Both the position numbers and the translations under genes were made by a program. Below the pieces are notes generated by a model. The model saw only the letters and a program-made list of their open reading frames with translations, was not told where the DNA came from and did no database searches. A stretch of 64,000 nt of DNA from Euonymus europaeus (Eukaryota; Streptophyta; Magnoliopsida; Celastrales; Celastraceae): positions 16,988,001 to 17,052,000 of the forward strand of contig OY756970.1 of NCBI GenBank assembly GCA_963580455.1. The letters run 5' to 3'. Below, one piece after another: positions 60,394-64,000 of this stretch (position 1 is its first letter; each line of letters starts with the position of its first letter).

Positions 60394-63300
60394 TCATTGT
60401 CCAGGATTTGACAAAAGGCGTTCAACTGCAGCATGGACATTCCCAGAAGTAGCGCGCAGAGCCCTAATATTCTCTTGGGTGTCAAAAAAGCCCATTTCTT
60501 GTAGCTGAGACAGCTGAGTTGCATAGAGTTCCTCCGGTGGTACTACAAAAAACAATGCTTGTGTTCTCAGTAGCGGCAAAAAGGCACCGAGAATCCAATA
60601 TCCGATATTTTAAGTTTACGACAAAATTCAATAGATGGTGGCAAAATTCTAACCAACAGACTGGTTTGGAGCTGTCAAGCCACCAGCTCCGAGAGCACCA
60701 AACATGTTCATCAACGACTCAAGCCCATTATTGTTGGGTGCTCCTGTTAATGAAAACAAGTCAAAATAAAAGCGTATCATGGAGAAAAGGAGAAAGTGAG
60801 AGAGGAAGAGGGTGGGGGTGGCGTGAAGATAGAAAGAAATTCAAAAAGAAAAAGAAAAGAAAAGGGAGGCATAGAGATGACACTATCAAGAGGCACAGCA
60901 ACTGTAGAAATTTTGGGGGAGAGCTCAGGCATGCAAATCAATTTGCCTATGAGAGCCTCTCCTATAAATTTTTTCCTCCAATTGCTTCATACCTGTAGTA
61001 GCACCTGCTTGTGTGGGTTCCCTGCAAGAGTACAGAGCATGACAAGTGAATAGAGCACTAATAATGACCAAAAATGTAAAACACAATTTTATATGAAAAT
61101 GTTTTTGGCCAAGTGTGAATTGATAAATGAAAACGATACTAGGTACCATAGATTTACTACTGCAAGTGATGCAGGGAAAACGTGAAATAAGGTTAAACCA
61201 ACATTTAAGCCAAAGAAAACTGGAATCCACCAGGAAAAGAGAAAATTCTATAAAATTTTATTAAATCAACTTATCAAGTTATGCCTCTAATGGAGGCTAA
61301 ACTCCTATTTACATAAACACACACACACCAAAAAAAAAACTAAATCTTATTCGAAATAGAAATCAAAATCCTATTTAAAAATAAAAGACACTCCAAATCC
61401 TAATTGAAATAAAAGTCCAAATTGAATTAGAATTTCTAAATTGACTAGAATTACTATTAAATACTAAAAACAAAATTCCTAATAAAACAAAAATAATAAT
61501 TTCTAATAGTCAAGTAAATTGTCCTACGTCATCAAATTCTTGCAAAAGGCTGGCACCTAGGTGCTTTCACCAATAAGTTCCAAAAACAAGAAAATACAGT
61601 ATGAAGTCGTAGCTACATGGAAGGAATTTTAGGCAAGGAAGCAAGGCACATCAAGAGTGGAACCGTAACTATCTTTGAATAAGGGCCGGGAAAGAAAAAA
61701 AAAGAAAAAAGATAGCAGATTATAAAGGGTCATAGAATCATAATATTTTTTTGAACAAGAGGTGGAGAATGATGTCAACTAAAACGCTAAAAAACATAAG
61801 GACAGCTGATTAAAGCATCAACTTCAAAGTAAAACACAATCTTAAACATGTTATTATATTGGCAATAAGGCTCCAGCCATTAAACCACATAATCAGAGAG
61901 AAATTTAAACTTACTGAGATGATGGCTGCCGATTGAGTTGAGACATAAGGGACTGTTGTAAAGCAAGCATTTGCTGCAATACAAAGGAAAACAGGAAATG
62001 GTCACGAATAATTGAACTTCACTGAAACATCACATGTAACAATATTCAGAAACAAAATAATGCCATGCCCCTCGAATCAAAACAATTACTGTCTATTATG
62101 ACAAGACTGGATGCCACAGTGGAGAGATATATTTATTAACAAACCTACATCAAAATTCCAACATATAGACATAGAAACACGCGCACACACACGTTCACAT
62201 AATTATCAATCAGCATGTGCATAAGTTGTTTTTGGGAGAGGGAGGAAGATATTTGAGAAGAGAAAGACAGAGAGATAGACAGAATGGCGTACCTGCATTG
62301 TATCAGGGGAAGATAACTGACGAAGAAATTCAGGGTTCTGCATCATTTCTCTCATTTGAGGATTCAAATCCATCATTCCGCGAAGTTGAGGATTGGAATT
62401 AAGTATCTAAGATAAAGGTTAACTTCTTAAATTATGAACCCAGTATTAAAAAAAAAGCATTCTAAACTTCAAGATTAACGTCAATTGAATAAACTTTCCA
62501 TCCACTATACCTGATTCATGTACTGGGGGTTGGAGAGCATACTTTGCATCATCTGTGACACAGCCGGATTCTGCAATAATTGGTTCATCTGAGCAGCATC
62601 TGGCAATCCCCCAAACATGCTTTCTGACCCCTGAAGACCAAGTCCCCCAAGGCCACCAACACCCAGTATCCTTGCATCACTAGGAGGGCTTGACCTTGTG
62701 GTAGTGTTTCCCTGCGTCCCCCCTGAAAAATTTCATACATATATGCACTTTATTATTAACATTTGTGGGTAGATAACAACAACAATGAGCTTTGATATTA
62801 CCACCAGTATTGCTCCAAGGATTGGGAAGCGGGTTTGAATTAGGAACAGTGTGCCCGGTAGTTGTTTCGGAACCATCAGTTGAACGGTTGTTTGATGCAT
62901 CCCCGACTTGTGCGACACCTTGGTTTCCCAATAGAGCTGCAAATGGATTTGTACCTGAGTCATTTCCAGCATTTCCAGCCACTGTTGTGGCATTCAGAAA
63001 TGGTTCATGAACATTTTCATACATGCGCCTGAGCATATTGAAACCCTCAGGAGAAGATTCAATATTACTCATGGCCCTGTCAGTGTTTCGCATCATCTCA
63101 CGCATGAGTTCAGGGTTTCTAGCAGCTTCCATTGTCTGTCGGAGAATACCAGGATCATTCAGTATATGTCCAAGCTCCGGATTTTGGTCAATAATGTCGC
63201 GCATCTGGGGATTGTTCATAACTAAGGTGCGCATTAACTCAGGGTTATTCATAAGATTCTGTATTCCAGGCATGTTCATCATATCTCTCATCATGTCGGG

Positions 63301-63581
63301 ATTCTGAGTCATCTGTTGCTGAGCTTGTTCGAATTCTGCCAATCCAGCACCAAATAAACCAGATGCACCACCACCACCAAGTGCATTAAGGCCAAGTCCA
63401 GGAAACAACGATGCGCCATGGTCAGTACTTCCAAAGCCCTCACCATCGTTAGAACCAACACCTCGGGTAACACCAGGCGCACTGTTCGGAGTTCCAGCAT
63501 TAACTGCCGTAGCAGCAGGTGGTGCTGATGAAGCAGGTGCAAAACCGCGAACCATGTGAACAGTGTGGTCACCATGCAAAC
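60394..63581 (-). CDS. DSK2: DSK2/ubiquilin, C-terminal seven exons (partial)
   Basis: Seven minus-strand exons (63581-62802, 62722-62511, 62406-62293, 61973-61915, 61021-60993, 60743-60654, 60542-60394) join in frame to the stop. The first begins in mid-codon at HTVHMVRG, the end of a ubiquitin-like domain whose exons lie beyond the right edge. Then come STI1/ubiquilin repeats ([43 protein letters not shown]; second set [32 protein letters not shown]). The C-terminus is a UBA domain ([15 protein letters not shown] ... [15 protein letters not shown]). DSK2 carries ubiquitylated proteins to the proteasome and, in plants, serves as an autophagy receptor via Atg8. The exon ending at 60654 uses GTTAGA; the nearer GT would break frame. 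The open frame above 63581 is intron. Confidence 0.93.
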
Positions 63582-64000
63582 CTTCAATAAAATAGAAGGG
63601 GGAGAGAAAAAGGTTACTCTCGTTCGGAAAAAAGGGCCACTGATACATAATGTCAGAAACTGACATTCTTCATCAATTAAAAACTGCCAATAGGATGGAA
63701 AATATCCAGTGAAACCTAGGTAGCACCGACTCGGATGCGGGGACATGGGATGTGGGTGCAAGAACACAGGGATTTGTAACATCACAATCACAAAGTCAAA
63801 TTTCACACGCATTGATTTCATGATGAGAATACTTTAAAAAATGATTTTATGACGAGAATGATAGAACAACGAGATCTTCACTGAAATACACGTGGAGGAA
63901 CGATTGAACGATGGAACAAAAACACATAGTGGACTCCGTTTGATTTTCTCATGGACTCATGTAGCTAACCTCAAACGATTGTGATCTATGTAGCACAGAT
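63582..64000 (-). other. DSK2 intron continuing off the right edge
   Basis: Upstream of the exon at 63581 on the minus strand I find no segment resembling the ubiquitin-like domain, so these 419 bases are taken as intron. The open frames in it (63309-63821, and the extension to 63666) are chance. Confidence 0.6.

Noticed and set aside
63582..63821. Upstream DSK2 coding extension
   Set aside because: Lies before a clear acceptor at 63582-63583 and has no ubiquitin-like sequence.

Overview
The window is a piece of nuclear genome from a flowering plant, very probably a eudicot. Evidence: AT-rich DNA, spliced genes with GT-AG introns, and clear plant families (type 4 seed metallothionein, RWP-RK/PB1 NIN-like protein, RLCK-VII kinase, AVT3 vacuolar amino acid transporter). 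Plant-type mobile elements are also present (TRIM, Tourist-like MITEs, an Au-like SINE, a PIF/Harbinger transposon). I cannot name the species.

Layout, left to right. 121-698 (-): first two exons of NOC4, continuing off the left edge. 3618-4883 (+): intronless AVT3-type transporter. 5798-6052 (+): MT4. 6562-7182: nested MITEs. 8084-12934 (+): nine-exon bromodomain protein. 12935-17462: gene-free. 17463-22608: PIF/Harbinger element carrying both a Myb/SANT-like ORF1 gene and a DDE transposase. 22998-25220 (+): six-exon PIX13-like receptor-like cytoplasmic kinase. 25221-28300: a doubtful small locus and a long nested inverted-repeat element. 28301-49954 (+): NPC1-type sterol transporter in 39 exons. 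50772-54804 (-): NIN-like transcription factor in four coding exons. 54805-60393: gene-free, with a foldback element. 60394-63581 (-): C-terminal seven exons of DSK2 (ubiquilin); its ubiquitin-like N-terminus lies beyond the right edge.

Every host gene I rebuilt by joining exons keeps an open frame through every junction (phases checked by hand), so all look functional. The genes do not form one pathway. What links them is inherited order: from memory, Arabidopsis keeps NLP1, DSK2, PIX13 and NOC4 close together near At2g17150-17250, NLP3/NPC1/AVT3C near At4g38250-38350, and MT4a next to AVT3B near At2g42000. The window thus looks like an unfragmented version of a block that duplicated and thinned out in Arabidopsis.

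The most interesting DNA is mobile. NPC1 introns hold a complete 601-bp TRIM with target-site duplication and primer-binding site, two TAA-flanked MITEs side by side (one carrying a piece of an LRR gene), and relics of a copia element, a LINE and a SINE. The Harbinger element is nearly intact, but its transposase intron seems to have lost its AG acceptor. No CRISPR, tRNA or rRNA gene was seen.
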